Positions 24,314 through 31,477 of a stretch of 31,477 nucleotides of DNA are shown piece after piece. The notes beneath the pieces are model-generated. The model had not been told where the DNA came from. It did not search any database and was given only the letters and a program-made list of their open reading frames with translations. The stretch comes from Myxococcales bacterium. GTDB taxonomy: Bacteria > Myxococcota > Polyangia > HGW-17 > SLPX01. The stretch spans positions 1 through 31,477 of the forward strand of contig SLPX01000248.1 in assembly GCA_007131745.1 (NCBI GenBank). Reading direction: 5' to 3'. A program made the position numbers and the translations under genes. How positions within the stretch are numbered: the first letter of the stretch is position 1; the number at the start of each line of letters is the position of its first letter.

Positions 24314-24461
24314 CAAAATAAAGGATTTGCCGACAATTTTTCTTGAAAGGTGGATTCGGATTCCCTAAAACCGATTATATTACACCATTGCAGGGCTGCC
24401 TGCCACGGCTGACGACCTGACACGGCTGTTGCCCGCGTTTGAGGTTAGAAAGGTTCCATCA

Positions 24462-24998
24462 ATGACAACACCCAGAGTTCTATCCCTTTTCTTGGTAACC
24501 GCCATGCTTCCGGCCTGCAGCGGGAACAAGGAGCCCGGAACGACGGTTGCTTCCGGCCACCACGCAGAGCCGGCCGCCGAGGAGGAGCAGTCCTCGACCA
24601 AAGAATGGACTGGAGAGCCTTCGACAACAGAACCTTCGAAAACGGATCAATCTCAGGAGCCGGAGTTGAGAATCACTCGGGTGTCCGGGAGCGACACCGC
24701 CCCCGCCACGAGCGGAGACGAGACGACCTCGGTCACAGTCACCGCCGAGCGCAACGCCCTGGTCCTGACCCTGGAAAACTTCGTCTTCTACTGCTCTCCC
24801 TCGCCTACATTTTCGGCGCGGATTGAGGGCAACATCGTGGTGGTTCAGGTTGAAAAACCCACAGAGGATGTTACCCGCTGCATCGGCCCCCACTCCGCCC
24901 GCCTTCGCCTCGAAAACGTCCCCGTCGGCCGGTATGATTTGAGCGTCCGAAACCTTACGGGACGGGAGGTCGCAAGGACGCCGCTTACCGTCCGCTGA
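24462..24998 (+). CDS. small putative lipoprotein with Ig-like C-terminal domain
   Basis: The product is 178 residues from ATG 24462; a longer reading uses a TTG at 24429. The signal peptide ends in lipobox LPAC (Cys19). Residues about 20-90 are rich in Glu, Thr, Ser and Pro and probably disordered. The last 90 residues look like a single beta-sandwich domain with two cysteines that may pair (YCSPSP and RCIGPH), ending with a typical Ig-like phrase RLRLENVPVGRYDLSV. No family recognised. It sits 40 bp before the HAL2-like phosphatase gene and could share its mRNA, although a functional link is not evident. Confidence 0.7.
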   Translation: MTTPRVLSLFLVTAMLPACSGNKEPGTTVASGHHAEPAAEEEQSSTKEWTGEPSTTEPSKTDQSQEPELRITRVSGSDTAPATSGDETTSVTVTAERNALVLTLENFVFYCSPSPTFSARIEGNIVVVQVEKPTEDVTRCIGPHSARLRLENVPVGRYDLSVRNLTGREVARTPLTVR

Positions 24999-25038
24999 TT
25001 CCTCGTCCTGCCGGCCGGGCTCGGAAGGAGTTTGATTT

Positions 25039-26037
25039 ATGAAGGGGATAGAGGAAAAGTTGAATGCAGCGATAGAGGCGGTCGGAAAAGCCTGCCGGGT
25101 ATGTGGGAGGATACAAGGTGCTTTGTCCCGCGACGGGATATTGAACAAGGACGACGGGAGCCCGGTAACCGTGGCCGATTTTGCTTCCCAGGCGGTTGTG
25201 TGCGGGTTTTTAGGCCAAGCATTCAAAGAGCGGGCGGTCATAGTAGCGGAAGAGGGCGCGGATGCTTTGAGATCTCCGGAAAACTCCGGGATTTTGGACG
25301 CTGTTTTAGGCGCGGTTCAAAAAGAGATGCAACATGTGACCGCGGAAAAAGTACTGGAGTGGATACAAGTCGGTGGAGGAGACGCAGTGGATGACGGATT
25401 CTGGACTTTGGATCCCATCGATGGAACAAAAGGTTTTTTAAGGGGCGACCAATACGCTGTCGCGCTTGCATACATTGAAAAAGGAATGCCCGTGCTGGGA
25501 GTTCTGGGTTGCCCGAACCTTGATATAGGCGACCGCAAGGGAGCGATCTTTGCCGCAGCGAGGGGTGAGAGTTGCGAAATGTATTCGGTGTTTCCGGAAG
25601 CCGGGGAGCGGGACGGTGCATACGCGCATTTGCGAACCGTGCGTGCGCCCGTGAAAACGGACTCGGCACGGGCAAGATTCTGTGAGTCCGTGGAAAAAGC
25701 TCACACGAACCAGTCTGTTTCCGCGCGCATAGCGGCCGTGGCCGGGCTTTCACCCGAGCCGTATCGCATAGATTCCCAGTGCAAGTACGCAGTGGTGGCA
25801 ATGGGCGAGGCTTGCCTGTATTTGCGGGTGCCGACAAAGAGAGGTTATCGGGAAAAAATATGGGATCATGCAGCGGGAGCGCTTGTCGTGGAGTGCGCCG
25901 GAGGAATGGTAACCGACCTGGATGGAAGGCGGTTGGGTTTTTCCACGGGTTGTCGTCTTGAGCAGAATCGGGGTGTGGTTGCTACGAGCGGCTCTATCCA
26001 CTCAAGGGTGCTGGATGGAGTGCGAGTCAGCCCTTAA
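25039..26037 (+). CDS. 3'(2'),5'-bisphosphate nucleotidase (HAL2-like)
   Basis: This 332-residue, inositol-monophosphatase-superfamily enzyme is closest in pattern to HAL2/SAL1-type bisphosphate nucleotidases, which hydrolyse PAP to AMP in sulfur metabolism. Visible metal and catalytic residues are Asp47 in DGSPVTVADFASQ, Glu71/Glu72, Asp125 and Asp128 in WTLDPIDGTKGFLRGDQ, and Asp276 in KIWDHAAG. The GTKGFLRG extension after the DG motif separates HAL2-like enzymes from plain inositol monophosphatases. The length is near that of yeast HAL2 and longer than typical CysQ. GGAAGGAG precedes the ATG. HAL2-type enzymes are inhibited by lithium or sodium in the characterised cases. The 3' end is four bases from the end of the convergent SLC12-like gene. 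Confidence 0.85.
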   Translation: MKGIEEKLNAAIEAVGKACRVCGRIQGALSRDGILNKDDGSPVTVADFASQAVVCGFLGQAFKERAVIVAEEGADALRSPENSGILDAVLGAVQKEMQHVTAEKVLEWIQVGGGDAVDDGFWTLDPIDGTKGFLRGDQYAVALAYIEKGMPVLGVLGCPNLDIGDRKGAIFAAARGESCEMYSVFPEAGERDGAYAHLRTVRAPVKTDSARARFCESVEKAHTNQSVSARIAAVAGLSPEPYRIDSQCKYAVVAMGEACLYLRVPTKRGYREKIWDHAAGALVVECAGGMVTDLDGRRLGFSTGCRLEQNRGVVATSGSIHSRVLDGVRVSP

Positions 26038-26041
26038 AAAC

Positions 26042-28462
26042 TCAGTTGTCGGCTTTTCTTTTCAGCTTTGCGAAAAGGGATTTCTTTTTCGCCGGGGGAG
26101 TCCATTCTTCTTCAAACAACATCTGAGCGCCTTCGAATTCGCTTGATGCTCTTATGAGCAGGGTGGTGGGCAGGCGTTCAACCAGGTTGTTGACCCGGGC
26201 AATAAAATCAATTCCTTTTTCTGATGGATCGGGAGGACGCAAACCCATCATTACCAGATCGGCAGTGCTGTTTTCAGTTATCATGTCGCCGATGCTGCCG
26301 TCTTTTTGCACAAGGATTACAGCTTCGGCATCAAGCCGGGCTTCACCAATTATTCGTTCCAGGTTGCGCCGCGTTAAGCTCAGTGGGGCGGTTTCGTCGA
26401 CGATCATCTTCACTTTTACATGAGCGCCTTCCCATTCGCCCTCTTCAGTGAGCATGGCGGCAAGCATAAGCATCAGCCCGCCGTTGCATTCCAACCCACC
26501 CCACCAGATGTCGATGGAGCGATGGTTTCCGAATCCCTTGTCCTGCTTGTAGCTTACAAACAGCAAACTCTTGTCTAGACTCGCTAATCTGCGGACCAGG
26601 TTCGCTGCTTCTTCCGGTTCGTCGGTTGCGTCCGGCCAGCCCATTAGGATCGAGTTGGCTGCAAAGCCTGTGACTCCATGGGTTTGAGCCACGGAAATGA
26701 TTCCTTCGTAGACTTTGTTGCACACATGCACTTCGGTCAATACATCCGGGAACTCCTTCCTGATATGATCTTGGAGACTCTTGGTCGTGGATTTGAGGCG
26801 TTTCCCCAGTTCAAGCAAGTCGCCTTGCATGATGAAAAAATAAGTCACAATGCCGCGGGTGGACTTTCCGCAAATCCAGTCGGCGGTTTCCAAGAGATAA
26901 CGACGCGCCTTGGGCGATCCGCCCATGATGACCAAGTGAGGTTGCCAGTTTAGTGGATGATACTCCACGTTTTGAAGAGTCAGGAGTCCTTTTCTGATGA
27001 GCGCGGACCAGATTCCGTGACGCATGTCTCCCCAGTTCTTGTTCAGGTGTCTCTTTTGAAGCCCCATGTATATCAAGGACATCAGCACGACCGCCGCAAT
27101 CATTGCCGGAAGATTGATCATCGACATCATGTAAAAACAACCGCCCGCTCCGGCAAGGGAAATGACCGCGGGAACCCGGAAGGTGGGACGGAAAGAAGGC
27201 GTATTCGACCACTTGGCCAGGCCGCACGCAAGGTTCAAAAATCCGTAAGATGTCAGGAAAAACATTGTGATGATCGACGCGATTGCATTCAATCCGGATT
27301 CTGAAGTAAAAGCGATGCCGAAACCGCCCAGCGCTACGACAAGCGCTGCAATAGTTGCGATTCTGGGCATATCCGTGGGTCCGTGGCCTTTGCCCAGAAA
27401 CCTCGGTACGATACGGTCTTTTGCAATGGCTTGAAGAATGCGGGGCGAACCCAGGATCGAACCCATGGCCGATGACAGTGTTGCGCCCAGGATGCCCAGT
27501 GTGACCAGGATGGAAATCCTTGCGAGTTCTTTCATCAAGATCTTGTCCGGGTTGCGAAGCGCCAGCGGGTCCATTTGATAGGCCATGAAAACCATCAGCG
27601 CGACGTAGATTACCAGGCCGACTCCCACCGCGGCGAACGTTCCGACAGGCAGGGATTTCCTGGGGTCTTCAAGATCGCCGGACATGGAAACGCCCTGGGT
27701 GAAACCGGTCACCGCGGGGAAAAAGACCGCGAAAACCACGGCAAAGGTTTCCGGCCGGTTTCCGTCGATGGTTTGAGCCCAAAGGGAAACCTCTTGCGGA
27801 GCGCTCTCACCACCGCCGGTAAACACGGAAATCAGGCTAAGCCCTATGAGAATCATTATGATGAACTGGGTCTTCAGGGCCAAAGACGTGTCCCAAAATG
27901 CCAACCCTGCAACAAGCAGTGTGCTGACGATACACGTTATTTCATAAGGCAATAGAGGTATGGTGTCGACGAGGGCCTCGGAAAAACCCAGGATGTATAG
28001 TGTCACCGACAGGGCCTGGGCGAAAAAGAGAGCGATGCCGATAGCGCCGCCCACTTCCAGGCCGAGAGAGCGGGAAATCATGTAATAATCACCCCCCGCT
28101 TTTACGGTGCGGTTTGTTGCAATGGACGCCACGCTCAACGCAGTCGGTATTGTCAGCAAGTGAGCGATTAGCACGATGAGAAGCGCGCCCGCGAGGCCGG
28201 CATGTCCCACGACCCACGGAAATCGCAGGAACATGATAACTCCCAGGATCGTCAAAATTGAGGGAGTGAAAACACCGGTGAAAGTTCCGAACTTTCCGGA
28301 TGGAGGCGTGCCGAACACAGCGGAGAACAAACGTCCAATCCCTTTTGGGGGGGTGACGGGTTCGGAAACAATGGGCTTAGTGGGTGGTTTTTTCGGTTTG
28401 GTTAAGCCGGTTTCTTTGTTTGATGTGTTGTTGCTTCCGTTTTTTCGGGGTTTGTCGTCCAT
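26042..28462 (-). CDS. SLC12-type cation-chloride cotransporter homologue (APC superfamily)
   Basis: This 806-residue protein has a Lys/Pro-rich cytoplasmic N-terminus (1-60), twelve predicted helices (about 62-500) and a 300-residue C-terminal cytoplasmic domain. The TM1 segment GVFTPSILTILGVIMFLRFPWVVG, noted here by its GVF-TILGVIMFLR core, the KAGGDYYMISRSLG stretch and GVSMSGDLEDPRKSLPVGT are hallmarks of the cation-chloride cotransporter branch. The C-terminal DLVMMGLRPP resembles the conserved late motif of eukaryotic NKCC/KCC proteins (LVLLNMPGPP type). It may co-transport chloride with potassium or sodium, or carry amino acids as in related bacterial APC proteins. Only a weak GGGTG precedes the ATG, which directly abuts the stop of a doubtful 69-codon ORF. 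Confidence 0.87.
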   Translation of the reverse strand: MDDKPRKNGSNNTSNKETGLTKPKKPPTKPIVSEPVTPPKGIGRLFSAVFGTPPSGKFGTFTGVFTPSILTILGVIMFLRFPWVVGHAGLAGALLIVLIAHLLTIPTALSVASIATNRTVKAGGDYYMISRSLGLEVGGAIGIALFFAQALSVTLYILGFSEALVDTIPLLPYEITCIVSTLLVAGLAFWDTSLALKTQFIIMILIGLSLISVFTGGGESAPQEVSLWAQTIDGNRPETFAVVFAVFFPAVTGFTQGVSMSGDLEDPRKSLPVGTFAAVGVGLVIYVALMVFMAYQMDPLALRNPDKILMKELARISILVTLGILGATLSSAMGSILGSPRILQAIAKDRIVPRFLGKGHGPTDMPRIATIAALVVALGGFGIAFTSESGLNAIASIITMFFLTSYGFLNLACGLAKWSNTPSFRPTFRVPAVISLAGAGGCFYMMSMINLPAMIAAVVLMSLIYMGLQKRHLNKNWGDMRHGIWSALIRKGLLTLQNVEYHPLNWQPHLVIMGGSPKARRYLLETADWICGKSTRGIVTYFFIMQGDLLELGKRLKSTTKSLQDHIRKEFPDVLTEVHVCNKVYEGIISVAQTHGVTGFAANSILMGWPDATDEPEEAANLVRRLASLDKSLLFVSYKQDKGFGNHRSIDIWWGGLECNGGLMLMLAAMLTEEGEWEGAHVKVKMIVDETAPLSLTRRNLERIIGEARLDAEAVILVQKDGSIGDMITENSTADLVMMGLRPPDPSEKGIDFIARVNNLVERLPTTLLIRASSEFEGAQMLFEEEWTPPAKKKSLFAKLKRKADN

Positions 28463-28672
28463 CTAAAACACCCAACCGGTTCTAGGCCGCCGTGGTCCAA
28501 GCGGGTTCTTTTCATTGAGCGGCGGGAGATTGTTTACATCGAAATCAGGGAGAATTGCAACAGGATTGAAAGATTTTTTGAAGAGCCTTAGCCGGTAACC
28601 ATGTTTGCGGTGTAAATCCGTGTTTTGGTTTTGAGTCTTTTGTAGAAGTTTGATATAGGTTGGTTTCGTCAT
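28463..28672 (-). CDS. doubtful 69-codon ORF abutting the SLC12-like start
   Basis: This frame runs from ATG 28672 to a TAG whose last base directly precedes the ATG of the SLC12-like gene (TAG-ATG). It has no Shine-Dalgarno sequence. The peptide is rich in Lys, Arg, Asn and Pro and matches no family I know. It could be a leader ORF or the untranslated leader read by chance. Confidence 0.22.
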   Translation of the reverse strand: MTKPTYIKLLQKTQNQNTDLHRKHGYRLRLFKKSFNPVAILPDFDVNNLPPLNEKNPLGPRRPRTGWVF

Positions 28673-28707
28673 CTTGGCGTGTCTGAAGATTTGAGGGAGT
28701 GGCTGCT

Positions 28708-30732
28708 ATGATGGAAGCGTTGATGAGTCGGAGACCGGTAGGGTTGGCTTTTTGCGACGACCGGGACGTGGTGACGTATGTAAACGATGCGCTTGCCGGT
28801 TTCCTGGGAGTTGGACCGGAATGTATGGTAGGACACCAAGCCGAAGAATTTCTAAAGGAGTTTATCGGGGATCGCGTGGATGAACGAAGCCGGGATTTGT
28901 TTGGTTATTTTCTGTGCGAAAGGAGAAAGCTTGCAAACGCGGGCCCATTTGAGTTTCGGTTGGCGGAGGCGCCGGGAAAAAGGGAACTTTGGATCAGGTG
29001 TGAAAGCCTGTTGCTCAAAAACGGACCGAATGGGTCGGGGCGGTTGGAGAGTTTCGTGGATGTTGCTTTCACGGCCGGACAGGTTGCATCGCGGAGCGGA
29101 CGGGAGAGCATTCGGATTTCTGACGGGCTGAACTTTCAACAGACTGCCCTGGAACATGCGGGCGAAGCGATAATAATCACCGATTACGAAGGCGGGATCC
29201 TGTATGTGAATCCGGCTTTTACACGTCTGATGGGATACTGCTCCGAGGAAGTCATGGGCCGATCCGTGACCATGCTCGAAAGTGGAGATCACGATCCCGC
29301 ATATTACGCGCAAATGTGGGATACCTTGAGAAGCGGCAGAATGTGGAAAGGCATTTTTTGCAACGAAACCAAGGAAGGGAGGAAAATCCTGGTCGATGCC
29401 ACTATTTCGCCGGTGCGTGATAACAAGGGCGATGTGGTCGAGTTCGTGGCGGTCGAGCGCGATGTAACGAGAGAAAAGGCGATGGAAAAACACTTGCGGA
29501 CCGTGCAGAAAATGCAGGCCGTTGGAACCTTGGCCGGAGGTATCGCGCACGACTTCAATAACGTAATTCATGTAATCTCCGGATATACTCAACTCGCCAT
29601 CCAGCGAATGGAAAACATCGACCGGTTGGAACGGTATCTGAAGATGGTCTTGAAGGCTTGCCGCCGAGCGGACAACCTGGTGGTCCAGATTCTTTCTTTT
29701 TGTCGCCAAGGAGAGCAGCCGTTCAAGCCGGTTTACTTGGGAAGTGCGGTCAGGGAGACGGTCAGGCTGCTTCGGGCCACGTTGCCTTCGCATATTGAAA
29801 TTTCCTACGAAGAACTTTCGGATATTGCAGTCTCCCAACCTCCATCGCCCGCGCAGCCTTCTTCTTCTGCTGTAGTTTCTTCCATGACGTTTCCGGATGT
29901 CATTCTGGCCGATCCCACGCAGATACACCAGGTCGTCATGAACTTGTGCACGAATGCTTTTCACGCCATGGAGGAAAATGGAGGTGTCCTCGAGGTGGTG
30001 GTGGGACCGGTTCTGATCGAAGATCCCGTTAAGTTCGATACCCCGAGCCTTGAAAAAGGAAGGTACGTAAAGCTTTGTGTGATCGACAGCGGTTGCGGCA
30101 TGTCGCAAGACGTGCTGGAACGGATATTTGAACCTTACTATACAACTAAAGAGAAGGATAAGGGCACGGGGCTGGGTTTGACCATAGTACACGGAATCGT
30201 TCGAAATCACGGCGGAGATATCAAGGTGAAAAGCTCACCGGGAAAGGGAACCGTTTTCGAGGTGTACTTTCCTGCTGTCCAGGATGCTGTTCCCGAAGAA
30301 GATTTGACACCTGTGATCAAGGAGAGCAAGGGTGGAGGCCGACGGATACTATGTGTCGACGATGAGCAACCGGCTCTTGACGTTGCCGGGGAAATGCTGA
30401 GGGAATTGGGTTACGAAGTAACCATGGTGCGCGGCGGACTCGAAGCCCTTGAAGTTTTCAGAAAATCTCCGGATTTGTTCGATGCGGTGTTGACCGACAA
30501 GGTGATGCCGCACGTAGGAGGCCTGGAGCTTACACGCAAGATAAAACAGGTGAATCCGAATCTTCCCGTGATTTTGTGTACCGGTTACCTGGAAAATATT
30601 TCACAGAGCGAACTGGAGGGGATGGGATTCTTCGGCTTGCTTCACAAGCCTTTCGCCGCGGACCAGCTTGGATGTATGCTCGAAGAAGCATTGAATAAAA
30701 AACCTAAGACTCCGAGCGAGGACATTTCCTGA
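28708..30732 (+). CDS. cytoplasmic PAS-PAS hybrid sensor histidine kinase
   Basis: The product is 674 residues from ATG 28708, eight bases after GAGGGAG. It has no membrane helix. Domains in order: PAS (about 8-120); PAS with PAC (about 142-258, including YEGGILYVNPAFTRLMGY); HisKA with GGIAHDFNNV, phospho-acceptor His281; HATPase (N-box Asn412/Asn416, DSGCGM from Asp460, GTGLGL 486-491); and a receiver domain (546-665) with acidic pocket Asp551/Asp552, phospho-Asp597, Thr625 and Lys647. A Ser/Pro-rich stretch (376-392) interrupts the early ATPase domain. The soluble PAS pair points to an internal redox, energy or small-molecule signal. The output partner is not adjacent, so it is an orphan whose targets are unknown. 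Confidence 0.92.
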   Translation: MMEALMSRRPVGLAFCDDRDVVTYVNDALAGFLGVGPECMVGHQAEEFLKEFIGDRVDERSRDLFGYFLCERRKLANAGPFEFRLAEAPGKRELWIRCESLLLKNGPNGSGRLESFVDVAFTAGQVASRSGRESIRISDGLNFQQTALEHAGEAIIITDYEGGILYVNPAFTRLMGYCSEEVMGRSVTMLESGDHDPAYYAQMWDTLRSGRMWKGIFCNETKEGRKILVDATISPVRDNKGDVVEFVAVERDVTREKAMEKHLRTVQKMQAVGTLAGGIAHDFNNVIHVISGYTQLAIQRMENIDRLERYLKMVLKACRRADNLVVQILSFCRQGEQPFKPVYLGSAVRETVRLLRATLPSHIEISYEELSDIAVSQPPSPAQPSSSAVVSSMTFPDVILADPTQIHQVVMNLCTNAFHAMEENGGVLEVVVGPVLIEDPVKFDTPSLEKGRYVKLCVIDSGCGMSQDVLERIFEPYYTTKEKDKGTGLGLTIVHGIVRNHGGDIKVKSSPGKGTVFEVYFPAVQDAVPEEDLTPVIKESKGGGRRILCVDDEQPALDVAGEMLRELGYEVTMVRGGLEALEVFRKSPDLFDAVLTDKVMPHVGGLELTRKIKQVNPNLPVILCTGYLENISQSELEGMGFFGLLHKPFAADQLGCMLEEALNKKPKTPSEDIS

Positions 30733-31065
30733 CAAAGTTTGACAAACATTTGCACTGATGTTGCTACCGGAGAGGTTAGAGCCGGTGGAAAGAGCCGAAA
30801 CTGCAATGCCGCCTATTGAAACGAGATTACCGGAGCCGAAACCCATTTTGATTTTTGGTCAAGGAGGCAGTGCAAAAACGTTCTTCCAGTTTTGCGGCAT
30901 GCGATCCTCCGTGTTGTCTTACAGGTTGGGATCGCTCTATTGCTCAACTTTTCAAGACTTGGTCTTTCGGACGGTTACTGATGCTGGACGGAGGTGTTTT
31001 CATTGCGGCTGGTTCCACGGATTATGGTGGAAAAGCCGGTACAGTGAAAGAAATGAAATATGTAT
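30733..31065 (+). other. 333-bp intergenic stretch without a secure gene
   Basis: Two overlapping open frames (30758-31069 and 30855-31076) cross this stretch in different phases, but neither has a recognisable domain or a well-placed Shine-Dalgarno sequence. The end of the second (GGVFIAAGSTDYGG, about 30984-31025) resembles a Kelch-type blade fragment and could be a gene remnant. No terminator is visible after the kinase. Confidence 0.4.
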
Positions 31066-31477
31066 ATGAAAAATGAGATCTTGTTTGCAAAAGCGCTTTT
31101 TTTACCGGCCTTGCTCGTTCTCTTCGTAGGATGCCCAAAAAAACCAACCCGCGAAACTACCGATGCATCCCCGGATGTAACTGAATCCAAAGGGGACACA
31201 GCGGTATTTCAGGAACACGTGGAAAGAGAATTCCGTGCAGATGTCTATATTTTTCCCGAATCGTTATCGGATGAACCAAAGCTTCTCGGACGCACATCCC
31301 TTGCAGATATCAAAAAATTCTCCATTCCTGAGAACTCGAAATGGTTTATTCAACCAGCTGACAAGAACATAACTGCTGAAGATCTGCTTTTGTTTTTGGG
31401 AGAAGCAGCGGATTCCGGAATCCGTGGATTGTCTTTGAGAGAATGCAGAAAGTTTACAAATGCCGGATTGGCGCATC
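31066..31477 (+). CDS. putative leucine-rich-repeat lipoprotein, partial
   Basis: The first 137 codons of a gene cut by the window end. The signal peptide (1-23) ends in lipobox FVGC, Cys23, followed by a Lys/Thr/Asp-rich linker. The body holds an unassigned domain with a WFIQPADKNITAEDLL segment. The last residues read GIRGLSLRECRKFTNAGLAH, which matches the start of a leucine-rich repeat of the cysteine-containing type (LxLxxCxxxTxxGLxxL). The start ATG has no strong Shine-Dalgarno sequence and overlaps a doubtful upstream frame by 11 bp. It is probably an envelope lipoprotein with a binding role. Repeat number and full length lie outside the window. Confidence 0.7.
   Translation, partial: MKNEILFAKALFLPALLVLFVGCPKKPTRETTDASPDVTESKGDTAVFQEHVEREFRADVYIFPESLSDEPKLLGRTSLADIKKFSIPENSKWFIQPADKNITAEDLLLFLGEAADSGIRGLSLRECRKFTNAGLAH

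Noticed and set aside
28852..30210. A 452-codon minus-strand frame opposite the histidine kinase
   Set aside because: The plus strand encodes all kinase motifs in order. The opposite frame has no domain and arises from codon bias.
1..31477. CRISPR arrays, insertion sequences, integrons, prophage
   Set aside because: No regularly spaced direct repeats, terminal inverted repeats, transposase, integrase or phage structural gene could be seen.

Overview
The window reads as chromosomal DNA from a Gram-negative bacterium of the former Deltaproteobacteria, most likely Myxococcota or Bradymonadota-like. This is an inference. It rests on lipoproteins that join Cys-rich (myxococcal disulfide-repeat) N-termini to FG-GAP/VCBS-type repeats, on several outer-membrane beta-barrel proteins, and on a lysine-fermentation type Kal-Kce protein. 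I see no rRNA, tRNA, CRISPR array, phage or transposase gene. Both ends cut through genes.

Layout. 1-160 (-): start of a zinc-ribbon protein. 361-4111 (+): a P2-type ATPase and an EamA/DMT exporter. 4199-8246 (-): a small lipoprotein, a FG-GAP lipoprotein and a FadL-like barrel. 8407-10091 (+): a hotdog (Kal)-BKACE (Kce) fusion enzyme and an HU/IHF-like protein. 10538-16960 (+): an apparent operon of an RND/MMPL inner-membrane transporter, a LolA-like periplasmic protein, a DUF1302-like outer-membrane barrel and, 27 bp further on, a close relative of the NpmA/KamB 16S rRNA A1408 methyltransferases. 17116-20684: convergent AbgT-family and BCCT-family transporters whose stop codons overlap. 20790-23561 (-): a 923-residue Cys-rich FG-GAP lipoprotein. 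23705-24313 (+): a Phd/YefM-ParE toxin-antitoxin pair. 24462-26037 (+): a small lipoprotein and a HAL2-like bisphosphate nucleotidase. 26042-28462 (-): an SLC12-type cation-chloride cotransporter homologue. 28708-30732 (+): a soluble PAS-PAS hybrid histidine kinase. 31066-end (+): start of a lipoprotein that enters leucine-rich repeats.

How the genes may work together. The RND, LolA-like and DUF1302-like proteins form a plausible envelope-spanning lipid or hydrophobe transport route, and the rRNA methyltransferase seems to be its cotranscribed passenger. The FadL-like barrel and the Kal-Kce enzyme share a divergent intergenic region with a perfect 8-bp dyad, which suggests joint control of short-chain acyl or amino-acid catabolism. 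AbgT, BCCT, SLC12, P-type ATPase and HAL2-like proteins would together suit ion and osmolyte balance, but nothing in the sequence links them into one system.

The strongest leads are the NpmA/KamB-type methyltransferase outside any recognisable resistance element, the Kal-Kce fusion that keeps the Kce catalytic set, and extra soluble insertions in three transporters (RND, AbgT, BCCT).
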